A DNA stretch of 64,000 nt from positions 62,001 to 126,000 of the forward strand of contig JAHDXW010000003.1 in NCBI GenBank assembly GCA_023383015.1. Reading direction: 5' to 3'. Each line of letters begins with the position of its first letter. The stretch's first letter is position 1. The notes beneath the pieces were generated by a model. The model made no database searches. It had not been told where the DNA came from and saw only the letters and a program-made list of their open reading frames with translations. This DNA comes from Paracoccaceae bacterium (GTDB lineage: Bacteria > Pseudomonadota > Alphaproteobacteria > Rhodobacterales > Rhodobacteraceae). Positions 44,566 to 53,208 of the stretch are shown one piece after another. Position numbers and translations under genes: made by a program.

Positions 44566-44578
44566 CGCCACGCTCCGC

Positions 44579-45643
44579 TCAAACCAGCCGGCGGCCGGTG
44601 TCAGGGTCGAACAGATGCGCGAGCACGGGGTTCGGCAGGATGCCGATATGGCCGCCGGGCTTCACCGTGATCCGTTCGCGGAACACCGCGGAAAGGTCCT
44701 GCCCGCCGAAGCGCAGTTGGACCTGGGTCTCGGACCCGGTGGGTTCCAGCACCGCCACCTCGGCCGAAAGCCCGTCCTCGGCAAGCGCGAAATGCTCGGG
44801 GCGGATGCCGTAGATCACCTTGCGCCCCTCGCTCGCCGCTGGCGCGCGGCGCAGCGGCAGGCGCAGCCCGCTCTCGCTCTGGACGTGCGGCCCGCCTTCG
44901 GACGACAGCGTTCCCTTGATGAAGTTCATCGCCGGCGAGCCGATGAAGCTGGCGACGAAGGTGTTCTCCGGCTGGTCGTAGAGTTCGAGCGGGGTGCCGA
45001 TCTGTTCGATGATCCCGTCGTGCATGACCACGATGCGGTCGGCCATCGTCATGGCCTCGATCTGATCGTGGGTGACGTAGACGGTGGTGGTCTTGAGCCG
45101 CTGCTGGAGCTCCTTCACCTCGGCGCGCATCGCGACGCGAAGCTTGGCGTCGAGGTTGGAGAGCGGCTCGTCGAACAGGAACACCTGCGGATCGCGGACG
45201 ATCGCGCGGCCCATCGCCACGCGCTGGCGCTGGCCGCCCGAGAGCGCCTTGGGCTGGCGGTCCAGAAGATGGGTGAGTCCGAGGATTTCTGCGGCAGGCC
45301 GCACCCGCGCATCGATCTCTGCCTTCGAGGCGCCCTTGAGCTTGAGCGAGAAGGCCATGTTGTCGCGCACCGTCATGTGCGGGTAGAGCGCGTAGTTCTG
45401 GAACACCATGGCGATGTCGCGATCCTTGGGGGCGACGTCATTAACCAGGCGGCTGCCGATGCGGATTTCGCCGGAGGTGACATCCTCCAGCCCGGCGATC
45501 ATCCTCAGCAGCGTGGACTTCCCGCATCCCGAGGGGCCGACAAGGATGACGAACTCGCCCTCGCCGATGTCGAAGGTCAGGCCGTGGATGACCTCCATCG
45601 CCCCGTATGACTTGCGGACGTCACGAATCTCGACCGAGGCCAT
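44579..45643 (-). CDS. Sugar ABC importer ATPase (MalK/UgpC family)
   Basis: This 354-residue ATPase energises import by the two permeases at 48626 and 51166. Walker A GPSGCGKST sits at residues 37-45, with Q-loop FQNYALYPHM, signature LSGGQRQRVAMGRA and Walker B FLFDEPLSNLDA. An OB-fold regulatory tail holds FIGSPAMNFI and YGIRPEH, as in carbohydrate importers. It is separated from its own permease genes by an exporter trio, an unusual gene order. The start is ATG 45643. Confidence 0.92.
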   Translation of the reverse strand: MASVEIRDVRKSYGAMEVIHGLTFDIGEGEFVILVGPSGCGKSTLLRMIAGLEDVTSGEIRIGSRLVNDVAPKDRDIAMVFQNYALYPHMTVRDNMAFSLKLKGASKAEIDARVRPAAEILGLTHLLDRQPKALSGGQRQRVAMGRAIVRDPQVFLFDEPLSNLDAKLRVAMRAEVKELQQRLKTTTVYVTHDQIEAMTMADRIVVMHDGIIEQIGTPLELYDQPENTFVASFIGSPAMNFIKGTLSSEGGPHVQSESGLRLPLRRAPAASEGRKVIYGIRPEHFALAEDGLSAEVAVLEPTGSETQVQLRFGGQDLSAVFRERITVKPGGHIGILPNPVLAHLFDPDTGRRLV

Positions 45644-45688
45644 GCCCCCTCCACTGATTGCACGCGGGACTGCGCCGGAAGGGGCGCC

Positions 45689-47029
45689 TCATCCCTGCTT
45701 CCCTCGCACGACGCCGGGCGCCGCGCCTCCCGGCGCGCCGGCGAGCTTCAATGCGGATTGCCTGCGGCGCCGGGCCACGGCCTTGACGTTCAGTGCCAAA
45801 AACAGCGGCAGGAGGGCGGGCACGAACAGCGCCCAGCCGGCGGCAGGCACGACCTCGCGGATGTGGCGCTCGCTGTCGGGCAACTGGCCGCCTCCGGCGA
45901 GCGCGACGCGGGTCAGTGCCGTTCCCCGATCCAGCTTGATCGCCGTGAAGTCAGGGGCCAGGGTTCCGCCGCCCGGGCGGAATTCCTCGATCACATAGCC
46001 GAGGCTGCGGCCAGTGGTCTGGGTGACGCGGAAGGGTGCCAGCGCCCGCGTACCGACCTGCTCGGTCCCGTTCCAGAGCGTGAGCGAGATGTCGGCCGCC
46101 GGGTCGACGCCGGAGAGCTCGGGCACCCAGAGCGTCAGGAACGGGTCGACGACATCGTGCGACTGGGGGCGAAACAGCCGGGTGAAGTCGCGTGCAACGT
46201 ACTTCGCCACCGGCACGGGCTGGAGATAGAGATCGGTCCGCCCGGTCGCGTAGACCGTCGCCTCGGGCGAAAAGCTGATCACGGGTTGCGTCCAGCGGTC
46301 ACCGGGACGGATCACGAAGCCCGTCCCGCGCGTCAGTGGCGCAAATGCCGTGAGATGGCGCTCGGTGCCGGGGACAAGCCCGCCGGCAGGATCGCGAAGC
46401 CGGATGGTGTAGCGGCCGGGGCGAAGCGAGACGATCGGCGCGGCCTCCGGCGCGGTGGCGAAGGCGTTGTAGGGCTCCGGCTCGGGAATGGTGAATTCGG
46501 GAGGCGGCGGCGGCAGTTGGGCCGGCCGGGTGGCGGCAATCTTCAGCCAGGCCTCGACCGCGGCATGATGCTCGGCAACGAGGCGCTGGTGGTCGCGAAG
46601 AGCATCTGCGGCGGCCCGCGCGGCGGCCAGGTAGGATTCATACACCTGTGCCGCGCGCTCGCCCCGCACCACCTCGGCCTGTCCCGCGCCGACACCTTCA
46701 GGATACCACAGAAGATAGGCCTCGGGCACGATCCCTGTGACCGTCCCGGCCTCGTCCACGATCTCGAGCGTGCCGGCGACGACCGGCGAGCCGCGGGTCA
46801 CGTCGCTGAGATGCTCGCGCGTGATCGGCCAGTAGTTCACGTCCGCCCGGCGGACGTCGAACACCACCGTCGTGTCGGCGAGAACAACCAGCCCGCCCGC
46901 CTGTGGTGGGTAGGCGATGCGACGGTACTCGGTGCCGTCGGTGACGAGCGGCCAGTAGACAACCTCCCCCTCGGCCAGCGCCGGCAGCGGCAGGGCCAGC
47001 GCGGCCGCCGCGATGAGGCGGCGCAGCAT
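45689..47029 (-). CDS. Exported membrane-anchored protein of unknown function, ABC-2 exporter partner
   Basis: This 446-residue protein has a signal peptide (residues 1-19, ending ALA) and a beta-rich periplasmic body. A helical Ala-rich stretch, possibly coiled coil, spans about residues 127-170, followed by a Pro-rich PPPPPEFTIPEPEP. The C-terminal transmembrane helix (WALFVPALLPLFLALNV) is followed by a basic tail. I recognise no family. The start ATG 47029 overlaps the ABC-2 permease stop by one base, so it is translationally coupled to that exporter and probably acts as its periplasmic partner or substrate-handling subunit. Confidence 0.7.
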   Translation of the reverse strand: MLRRLIAAAALALPLPALAEGEVVYWPLVTDGTEYRRIAYPPQAGGLVVLADTTVVFDVRRADVNYWPITREHLSDVTRGSPVVAGTLEIVDEAGTVTGIVPEAYLLWYPEGVGAGQAEVVRGERAAQVYESYLAAARAAADALRDHQRLVAEHHAAVEAWLKIAATRPAQLPPPPPEFTIPEPEPYNAFATAPEAAPIVSLRPGRYTIRLRDPAGGLVPGTERHLTAFAPLTRGTGFVIRPGDRWTQPVISFSPEATVYATGRTDLYLQPVPVAKYVARDFTRLFRPQSHDVVDPFLTLWVPELSGVDPAADISLTLWNGTEQVGTRALAPFRVTQTTGRSLGYVIEEFRPGGGTLAPDFTAIKLDRGTALTRVALAGGGQLPDSERHIREVVPAAGWALFVPALLPLFLALNVKAVARRRRQSALKLAGAPGGAAPGVVRGKQG

Positions 47030-47880
47030 CACTCGCCCCCCCGCTGAACGCCACGCCAGCGCAGCCAGGCCGCGGCGAGCGCGAGCATCACGCAGGTGGC
47101 GACCAGGGCGCCGGCAACGCCGATCCCGGCCGTCTGCCAGGCCCCGATCGCCACGCCTTCGCCCACGATGCGCTGCATGTAGGCGAAGGGCGATACCCAG
47201 TGCAGCACCGCGTTGACGCCCGCCAGCGCATCGCGCAACGCGAGCACAGGGCTGGACGGGTGGTCGATGGGCACCATGAGAACGATCGAGTTGGCGGCGG
47301 CCGCGCCGAGCATGACGAAGGCCACGACACCCAGCACCAGCACGGCGCTGCGGACGCGGCTGGTGCCGATCGCGAGAAGGATCCCGAAGCCAACGACCAT
47401 GCCCGCGGGAACGAGCGACAGCACCAGGCTGGCAGGCAGCGTCCCCGGCAGGGCGAAGCCCGACAGCAGCGCAACGCCGAAGAGGCCCGCCGCCACCAGC
47501 GGCAGGGTCACGGCATAGGCCACGATCAGGCCGACGAGCTTGCCAAGGAGATAGGTGGTTTCGTCGACCGGTCCGTAGAACAGCACCTCGAGCGTGCCGC
47601 TGGCCCGGTCTCGCGCCGTCGACACGGCCGCGCTGACGGCGAAGAACAGTGCCAGGACAAGGAGCGCGACATCGAGCGGCGCGCGGTAGGGGTCGACGGG
47701 CACGAGGATGCCCGCGACATCGAGCGCTCGGACGTCGACGAGCAGGAGCCACACTGCCGCGACGAGCGCAACCGTTGTCGCGATGTAGACGCCGAAGCCG
47801 CCCAGGGCTGCCGCGGCCTCGCGCCGGGCGAGCACGGCGACGGTGCGTGCGGCCGGAACATGTCGCGGCGCAGGGGTCAT
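47029..47880 (-). CDS. ABC-2 type transporter permease
   Basis: This 283-residue protein has about six membrane helices. Between the first two, STARDRASGTLEVLFYGPVDETTYLLGKLVG has the layout of ABC-2 exporter permeases (ERE.GTLE.L...PV....LGK). With the ATPase encoded just upstream it should form an exporter or a system acting on envelope components. Its start overlaps the ATPase stop by four bases. The ligand is unknown. Confidence 0.85.
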   Translation of the reverse strand: MTPAPRHVPAARTVAVLARREAAAALGGFGVYIATTVALVAAVWLLLVDVRALDVAGILVPVDPYRAPLDVALLVLALFFAVSAAVSTARDRASGTLEVLFYGPVDETTYLLGKLVGLIVAYAVTLPLVAAGLFGVALLSGFALPGTLPASLVLSLVPAGMVVGFGILLAIGTSRVRSAVLVLGVVAFVMLGAAAANSIVLMVPIDHPSSPVLALRDALAGVNAVLHWVSPFAYMQRIVGEGVAIGAWQTAGIGVAGALVATCVMLALAAAWLRWRGVQRGGE

Positions 47881-48608
47881 GCCACAAGCTCCGCCTGCCT
47901 TACGTTGCCGCCCGTGACGGCTACGAATGCAGCCTCGAGCGTGCCGTGGCCGGCCAGCGCGCCGGCCACCGTGTTCTCGTAGACCAGCCGCCCGCGGTTC
48001 ATGATCCCCACCCGGTCGGCGACCTGCGCGACCTCGGCAAGGACATGCGACGAGAAGAAGACGAGCCGCCCCTTGTCGCGCTCGCGGCAGATGAGCTCCC
48101 GCACCTCGCGGATGCCGTGCGGATCGAGCCCCGACACGGGTTCGTCAAGCAGCAACACGGGCGGGTCGTGGAGGAGCGCTCGGGCAAGACCGAGCTTCTG
48201 CTGCAGGCCCTTTGAGAGATCGACGGCGCGGTCCCGAGCCCGGTCGGCCAGCCCCACGTCGGCGAGGACCTCGGCCACCCGCTGCACCGGCTGCGGCACG
48301 TCGAAGAGATCGGCAAAGAACTTCAGGTAGGCCTGGCAGGTCATCTCGGGGTAGAAGTGCTGCACCTCGCCGACCGCCCCGACCAGCATGCGCCCGTCGC
48401 GATCGCCGCGCCGAACGAGGCGGCCGCAGACCCGGATCGTGCCGGCATCCGAGGCGAGGATGCCAAGCATCATGCGCATCGTCGTGGTCTTGCCGGCGCC
48501 GTTGGCGCCAAGGAAGCCGTAGACCTCGCCCGGCGCGACACGCAGGGTCAGGCCGTCCACCGCCGTCCGGGCACCGAAGCGCCGGGTCAACCTGTCGATC
48601 TCGATCAT
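47877..48608 (-). CDS. ABC-2 exporter ATPase (CcmA/NatA-like)
   Basis: This 243-residue ATPase has Walker A LGANGAGKTTTMRMM, signature LSKGLQQKLGLARALL and Walker B VLLLDEPVSGLDP, followed by FFSSHVLAEV carrying the switch histidine. The LSKGLQQK signature is typical of drug, polysaccharide and sodium efflux ATPases rather than importers. It lies 17 bp after the importer permease gene and starts a tightly overlapping three-gene exporter block inside the importer operon. Confidence 0.9.
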   Translation of the reverse strand: MIEIDRLTRRFGARTAVDGLTLRVAPGEVYGFLGANGAGKTTTMRMMLGILASDAGTIRVCGRLVRRGDRDGRMLVGAVGEVQHFYPEMTCQAYLKFFADLFDVPQPVQRVAEVLADVGLADRARDRAVDLSKGLQQKLGLARALLHDPPVLLLDEPVSGLDPHGIREVRELICRERDKGRLVFFSSHVLAEVAQVADRVGIMNRGRLVYENTVAGALAGHGTLEAAFVAVTGGNVRQAELVA

Positions 48609-48625
48609 CCGTTCGCCCCGCCCGT

Positions 48626-49570
48626 TCAGTTCAGCGAACGTTCGGCGCGGCGGTAGACCCAGAAGTAGACATTGGTCAGGACCGCCACCATCACCAGCAT
48701 CACCATGGCCACCGCCGCGGCGTGGCCGATGTCTCCAAGCTCGAACGCCACCGAGCGGATGTAGACCGGCACGGTTGTGGTGGTGCCGAGCGGTCCGCCG
48801 CCCGCCGGCAGGTAGACCATGTCGAACTCATTGAAGGCCCAGATCGTTCGCAGCACCAGAAGCACGATCACCACCGGCATGATCCATGGCAGCGTGATGT
48901 AGCGGAACTTCTGCCAGCGCGTCGCGCCGTCGATCTCGGCTGCCTCATGCAGCTCTGTCGGCAGCGTCTGAAGTCGCGCGAGGACGAACAGCGCCCAGTA
49001 GGGCAGGTATTTCCACAGCGACATGATGACGACCGACATCATCACCCAGTTGGGGTCGAACCAGCCGATCGGCCGGGAAGACAGATGCAGCACGTCCATG
49101 ATCAACCAGTTGGCGATGCCGACGGTGTCGCTGAAGATCCACCGCCATACCAGCACCGCCACGATCGCGGGCACGAGATAGGGAAACAAGACCAGGCCGC
49201 GGACGAATGACCGGCCCCGAATCTGCTTGTGCAGTATCAGCGCGAGGCCGATGCCGCAGATCATCTGCGTCGTCATTGCGCCCGCGGTCCAGATCAGGCT
49301 CCGCCGGAAGGCATCCCAGAACTGGGGCGATTCCAGCACCCGGATGTAGTTGCGCAGGCCCACATAGGTCTCGGCCCGGGTGACGGTGTTGATCCGGTAG
49401 AAGCTGGACTCGAAGGCCACGATCGCCGGGTAGACCATCACCGCCACCAGCACCAGCACGGCGGGAAGGATCATGAGGATCGCGAAGGTGTTGTCAGACC
49501 TGCGCCAAGCCGCCTTGCGGGTCGGAGCGGCGCCTCCCGCCTTCGTGGTTCCGGCTTCGGTGGTCGTCAT
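48626..49570 (-). CDS. Sugar-type ABC importer permease (MalF/UgpA family)
   Basis: This 314-residue protein has six membrane helices and the EAA motif ELHEAAEIDGATRWQKFRYITLPWIMP facing the ATPase. ATG 49570 is chosen over GTG 49576 because GGAG lies five bases before it. It works with the second permease at 51166, the binding protein and the MalK-like ATPase. An intercistronic hairpin precedes it. Confidence 0.9.
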   Translation of the reverse strand: MTTTEAGTTKAGGAAPTRKAAWRRSDNTFAILMILPAVLVLVAVMVYPAIVAFESSFYRINTVTRAETYVGLRNYIRVLESPQFWDAFRRSLIWTAGAMTTQMICGIGLALILHKQIRGRSFVRGLVLFPYLVPAIVAVLVWRWIFSDTVGIANWLIMDVLHLSSRPIGWFDPNWVMMSVVIMSLWKYLPYWALFVLARLQTLPTELHEAAEIDGATRWQKFRYITLPWIMPVVIVLLVLRTIWAFNEFDMVYLPAGGGPLGTTTTVPVYIRSVAFELGDIGHAAAVAMVMLVMVAVLTNVYFWVYRRAERSLN

Positions 49571-49635
49571 CGTCACTCCATCCGGGTTGCGTCCGGGGTC
49601 AGACGCCCCGCCGGGGATTGCGTCCCCGCTGCGTC

Positions 49636-49659
49636 GCCGCCGCCCTGTCGGGCGGCGGC
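49636..49659 (-). terminator. Intra-operon hairpin after the binding-protein gene
   Basis: GCCGCCGCCC (49636-49645) and GGGCGGCGGC (49650-49659) pair perfectly around a four-base loop, 29 bases past the binding-protein stop. Hairpins at this position often protect binding-protein mRNA and reduce readthrough, which sets high binding-protein to low permease levels. There is no T run. Confidence 0.6.
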
Positions 49660-49687
49660 ACAGGAAGGTAAGGGGCCGCGGGCGGCG

Positions 49688-51097
49688 TCACTGCATCCCG
49701 GGCGGCACCCAGTTCGGGTCGGGTGGCGTGAACCAGGCATTCTCGGCCTTCCACTCCTCCATGGCGACGCGATGCGCGTCCACCGCGGCCGCGTAGGCCT
49801 CTTCGACCGGCCGATCGATCAGGGCGATCTCCTGGAACATCCGCGACGTGACCGGCTCGCCCACCATCACGCGCGACGCCCAGGGCATGGGGACCAGCGA
49901 CTTCTTGAACTCGCAGTCCTCGGTGATCGAGCCCATGTTCTGGGCTTCGGCGTTGAAGTAGGTCGTGGCCTCGAGAATCGTCTCGACCCAGGCGCGGTAG
50001 TCGCGGATGTATGGCGTGTCCTGCTCGAGCAGGCGGGCCTGCACGTCCTTGATCGCCGGGGCGATGTGGCCGGGAACCGCCATGGCGTAGTTCAGCAGCC
50101 GGTCGCCGGAGAACAGGAACTCGAGGAACATCTTGGCTTCCTCGGGGTGGCGCACGGTCGAGCCGATGGCGTAGCTCGTTACCGCACCGTAGACCACGCG
50201 CGGGCCCTGGCCGCCGCGCGCCACGCGCGCCTCGCGGTTGCCGGTGACCCGGGCGATTTCAGGGGCATTGTTGGCAACCTGGAAGCCGAGACGTCCGGGG
50301 AACAGCGCCATCGCCACCCGGCCGGCGACGAAGGAGTTGATGGCATCGAGGCTGCCCCAGGAGTGGTTGCCCGAGGGCGCGAACGCATTGAGCGCCGCAT
50401 AGTCCTCGACCGCCTGGCGGGCGCCCGGCCGGTCGAATGCAAGGGTGCCGTCACGGTTGTAGAAGTCGCCGCAGTTCTGCCACAGGAAGGTGACGAAGCG
50501 CTGGACGTTGCCCCGGTTCGAGGATTCGAAGGCGTTGCCCGAGACGCCGTTCTGGCCGTCAAGCTTCTCGCTGGCCTCGAGCAGCCGCTCGAAGCTGTCC
50601 GGCTCGCCCAGGCCCGCGGCCTCGAAGAGATCCTTGCGCCAGTACAGTGTCCCGGCGGAAAGGTCGGAGGTGAACTGGTAGAGATGTCCGTCCCACGGCC
50701 AGTAGAGCAGCGAGCCCGGAATGAAGTTCTCGATCCCGATGTTGTCGACGATCGAGTCGAGCGGCAGCAGGTAGCCGGCGGCGGTGAAGTCGGGAACCAG
50801 GCGACGCTCGATCTCGAAGATGCCGAGCTCGTCGCCGACCGCAACCGAGTTGATGATCCGGCTCGCGCGGTTGTCGTTCGAAGTGAGCTGCAACTCAATG
50901 CCGATGCCGGGGTTGGCCGCCTCGAATTCCTTGATCAGGGCAAGCAGTTGGGCAACCGATTCCGGCGAGCTTTCGGCGGTCAGGAACGGCACGATCTTCT
51001 TCTGCTGCGCGTCGGCCGTGGCCGCGCAGGTCAGGCCGATCGCGAGGGTCAGGGCCGAAGCGGCCTGCCTCGCCCAGCCTGCAGTAATGGCTGACAT
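49688..51097 (-). CDS. Periplasmic binding protein of the sugar-type ABC importer (SBP_1 family)
   Basis: This 469-residue exported protein has a signal peptide ending near ATADAQQ (residue about 31). The mature part begins KKIVPFLTAESSPESVAQLLALIKEFEAANPGI, the standard SBP_1 start; GQNGVSGNAFESSNRGN and NSFVAGRVAMALFPGR follow the family pattern. It is longer than typical maltose-binding proteins, with extra length near the C terminus. ATG 51097 has GGAGGAG six bases upstream. The ligand is unknown; the operon's enzymes suggest an organic acid or sugar acid. Confidence 0.9.
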   Translation of the reverse strand: MSAITAGWARQAASALTLAIGLTCAATADAQQKKIVPFLTAESSPESVAQLLALIKEFEAANPGIGIELQLTSNDNRASRIINSVAVGDELGIFEIERRLVPDFTAAGYLLPLDSIVDNIGIENFIPGSLLYWPWDGHLYQFTSDLSAGTLYWRKDLFEAAGLGEPDSFERLLEASEKLDGQNGVSGNAFESSNRGNVQRFVTFLWQNCGDFYNRDGTLAFDRPGARQAVEDYAALNAFAPSGNHSWGSLDAINSFVAGRVAMALFPGRLGFQVANNAPEIARVTGNREARVARGGQGPRVVYGAVTSYAIGSTVRHPEEAKMFLEFLFSGDRLLNYAMAVPGHIAPAIKDVQARLLEQDTPYIRDYRAWVETILEATTYFNAEAQNMGSITEDCEFKKSLVPMPWASRVMVGEPVTSRMFQEIALIDRPVEEAYAAAVDAHRVAMEEWKAENAWFTPPDPNWVPPGMQ

Positions 51098-51165
51098 GAG
51101 CATCTCCTCCCAGTTTGCGGACGCGTGGTCCGGTGTCGGCGCGACGGTCGCGGCGCCGGCGCGCG

Positions 51166-51996
51166 TTACCCCTTCAGGGCGCCGCCTCCCCAGCCGGCGA
51201 CGAGGTGTTTTTGCATGAACCCCGAAAGGACGATCAGCGGGCCCGTCACCGCGAGCGCCCCCGCCATGAGCCAGCCCCAGTTGTAGAGGCCGCGCCCCAT
51301 GAAGCTCTCGAGGCGGGGGCTGATGGTCATGTTGCTGGGGCTGGTGAGAAGCGTGGCGGCGAACAGGTATTCCGACCAGCCGATGTTGATGGCGACGATG
51401 CCGGTGGCGATCATGCCCGGGACCGCCTGCGGCAGCACGACCTTCCAGAATGTCTGGAACCGGGTCGCGCCGTCGATCATCGCCGCCTCCTCGAGCTCGA
51501 TCGGGATTCCGGCGAAGAACGACCGGAGCGTCCATAGCATCAGCGGCAGCACCAGGGCCGTATAGATCGGGCCGAGGCCCCAGAGGTTGTTGCCCAGCCC
51601 GAGGCTGAAGAAGATCTTGTACATCGGCAGGACAAGCAGGATCGGCGGGATCATGTAGACGTAGACGAAGGCCCGCGCGACGCCCTCGAAGAGACGCGTC
51701 TTGTAGCGGGCGAGCACATAGGCCGCCGGTGCCGCCACCGCCATCGCCAGTACCGTCGTCAGCGCCGCGATCATGCCCGAGTTGAACATCGCGATGTGGA
51801 ACTGGGTGGCCTGGAAGAACTGGGTGAAGTTCGCGGTCGTCCAGGTCTGGGGCAGGAGTGTCGGCGGATAGCGCAGCAACTCGGATTCGGGCTTGAATGC
51901 GGACAGGGTGATCCAGAGGAACGGCAGGAGTACGAGGAACGCCACGCCGTACACCAGCGCGTGTCGCCCGATGCTGCGCAGGTGCCGTCGCTTCAT
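51166..51996 (-). CDS. Sugar-type ABC importer permease (MalG/UgpE family)
   Basis: This 276-residue protein has six helices and the EAA loop ELEEAAMIDGATRFQTFWKVVLPQAVPG. It is the first gene of the leftward 14-gene operon, about 100 bp from a promoter with an embedded GntR-type box. ATG 51996 is used; longer frames run into the promoter region. It pairs with the MalF-like permease at 48626. Confidence 0.9.
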   Translation of the reverse strand: MKRRHLRSIGRHALVYGVAFLVLLPFLWITLSAFKPESELLRYPPTLLPQTWTTANFTQFFQATQFHIAMFNSGMIAALTTVLAMAVAAPAAYVLARYKTRLFEGVARAFVYVYMIPPILLVLPMYKIFFSLGLGNNLWGLGPIYTALVLPLMLWTLRSFFAGIPIELEEAAMIDGATRFQTFWKVVLPQAVPGMIATGIVAINIGWSEYLFAATLLTSPSNMTISPRLESFMGRGLYNWGWLMAGALAVTGPLIVLSGFMQKHLVAGWGGGALKG

Positions 51997-52100
51997 GCCC
52001 ACCCTTCCCCCCACGCCGGGCACGCGCACGTCGGCCCTGCCTTGCGGCGCCGGCCGTCCCTGAAGGGATTCATCAGCATCGCCCCCGCCGCAATCATGCT

Positions 52101-52129
52101 CATATTGCACCTGTATGCCAGTGTGTCAA
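52101..52129 (-). promoter_or_regulatory. Promoter and likely GntR operator of the 14-gene catabolic operon
   Basis: Read leftward, TTGACA (52129-52124) and AATATG (52106-52101) are 17 bp apart. CTGTATGCCAGTGTGTCAA at 52111-52129 is identical, except for one base, to the block in the GST-GntR promoter at 35909-35927. The shared box lies in the same place relative to -35, so both operons should answer to the same repressor. Confidence 0.7.
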
Positions 52130-52214
52130 CTTGTGCCGTCATCCCACGGCTCCCCCGCGCCGCGCGGAAGCCACGGCAAACCGCCGCGGGGCATAAGAGG
52201 ATCGCCCGGATGTC

Positions 52215-52997
52215 TCAGATGTATTTGATTTCTCGCAGGAACCCGGTCAGCGCCCGGGCGTATTCAGCGGCACCGTCGACACAGGCGAGATGTCCGGCAC
52301 CCTTGATCTCGTGAACCCGGGCCGAGGCAACGCCGGCGAGTGTCTCGACAAGCCCTGCGGTCGGCGTCGAGCCATCCTCGCTACCGCCGATTCCGAGAAC
52401 CGGGAGGGTGAGGCGCGCCGTGCTGGCACGGAAATCGGCACCGGCGATGGCGTTGCCGACGTAGAGGAAGGCCTCGGGCATCTGGCGGACGAACATGGTG
52501 CGCCACGCCCTGCCCTCGGGCGAATCGCGGAACGGCTGCGGGAACCAGCGCTGCATCGTCGCGTCGGCGATAGCCTCTGTCCCTCCGGCGCGAACCGCCG
52601 CGAATCGGCCGTCCCACACCTCCTGGGTCGAGATCTTGCCGGCGGTATTGGACAACACCACGCCCGCCAAGAGATCCGGGCGCCTTGCCGCAAGGCCTTG
52701 AGCAATAAGGCCACCGACCGACAGGCCCACGACCACGGCGCGGCTGACGCCAAGATGCGACAGCAGCCTCTCGAGGTCGGTGACGAGCTGATCCATCACA
52801 TATGGACCGGGCGGCATCGACGACAGACCGTGCGCGCGCTTGTCGTAGCGTATGATCCTCAGCCCACCGGGAAGCAGTGACACAAGCCGGTCCCACATCC
52901 GGAAGTCGGTCATCAGCGAGTTGGCGAAGACGAGCGGCGCACCCTCTCCTTCCACCTTGCAGTGGAGCTGCACGTCTCCGAGGTCGGCAATCTGCAT
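52215..52997 (-). CDS. Alpha/beta hydrolase resembling 3-oxoadipate enol-lactonase (PcaD)
   Basis: This 260-residue hydrolase has the nucleophile elbow GLSVGGLIAQGLA (Ser about residue 95), the aspartate in GSEDGSTP and the histidine in KGAGHLACVD. FANSLMTDFRMWDRLVSLLPGGLRIIRYDKRAHGLS is very like PcaD, which opens beta-ketoadipate enol-lactone. No other pca genes except a PcaC-like one at 58689 are near, so a different lactone or ester is possible. A TTGTATGCAA box 78 bp upstream suggests GntR control. Confidence 0.85.
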   Translation of the reverse strand: MQIADLGDVQLHCKVEGEGAPLVFANSLMTDFRMWDRLVSLLPGGLRIIRYDKRAHGLSSMPPGPYVMDQLVTDLERLLSHLGVSRAVVVGLSVGGLIAQGLAARRPDLLAGVVLSNTAGKISTQEVWDGRFAAVRAGGTEAIADATMQRWFPQPFRDSPEGRAWRTMFVRQMPEAFLYVGNAIAGADFRASTARLTLPVLGIGGSEDGSTPTAGLVETLAGVASARVHEIKGAGHLACVDGAAEYARALTGFLREIKYI

Positions 52998-53074
52998 GTC
53001 GGCTTCCCGGTTGATGGTCCCCTTGGGACGGTTGTGTACCTGCGGCGGCCGAAGGGACGCGCCGGCGGCGCAAG

Positions 53075-53085
53075 TTGTATGCAAG
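53075..53085 (-). promoter_or_regulatory. Third, variant GntR-type box upstream of the PcaD-like hydrolase
   Basis: TTGTATGCAAG at 53075-53085 shares TGTATGC and AG with the boxes at 35909 and 52111, and its outer TTG/CAA is a better palindrome. It lies 78 bp upstream of the hydrolase start in a 211-bp gap. A promoter with TTGCGT and TACAAC (16-bp spacing, leftward) could overlap it. Evidence is weaker than for the other two boxes. Confidence 0.4.
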
Positions 53086-53208
53086 TCGACACCACACGCA
53101 AGCCGCAATTTCCGGTGCGATGCACGATGGATGCACCGTCCTTCCCGGCGGGAGTCGCGGTCTGCGCGGTGCCCGCTCCTGGATTGCATCATGCGGGCGG
53201 CGGGGCCC

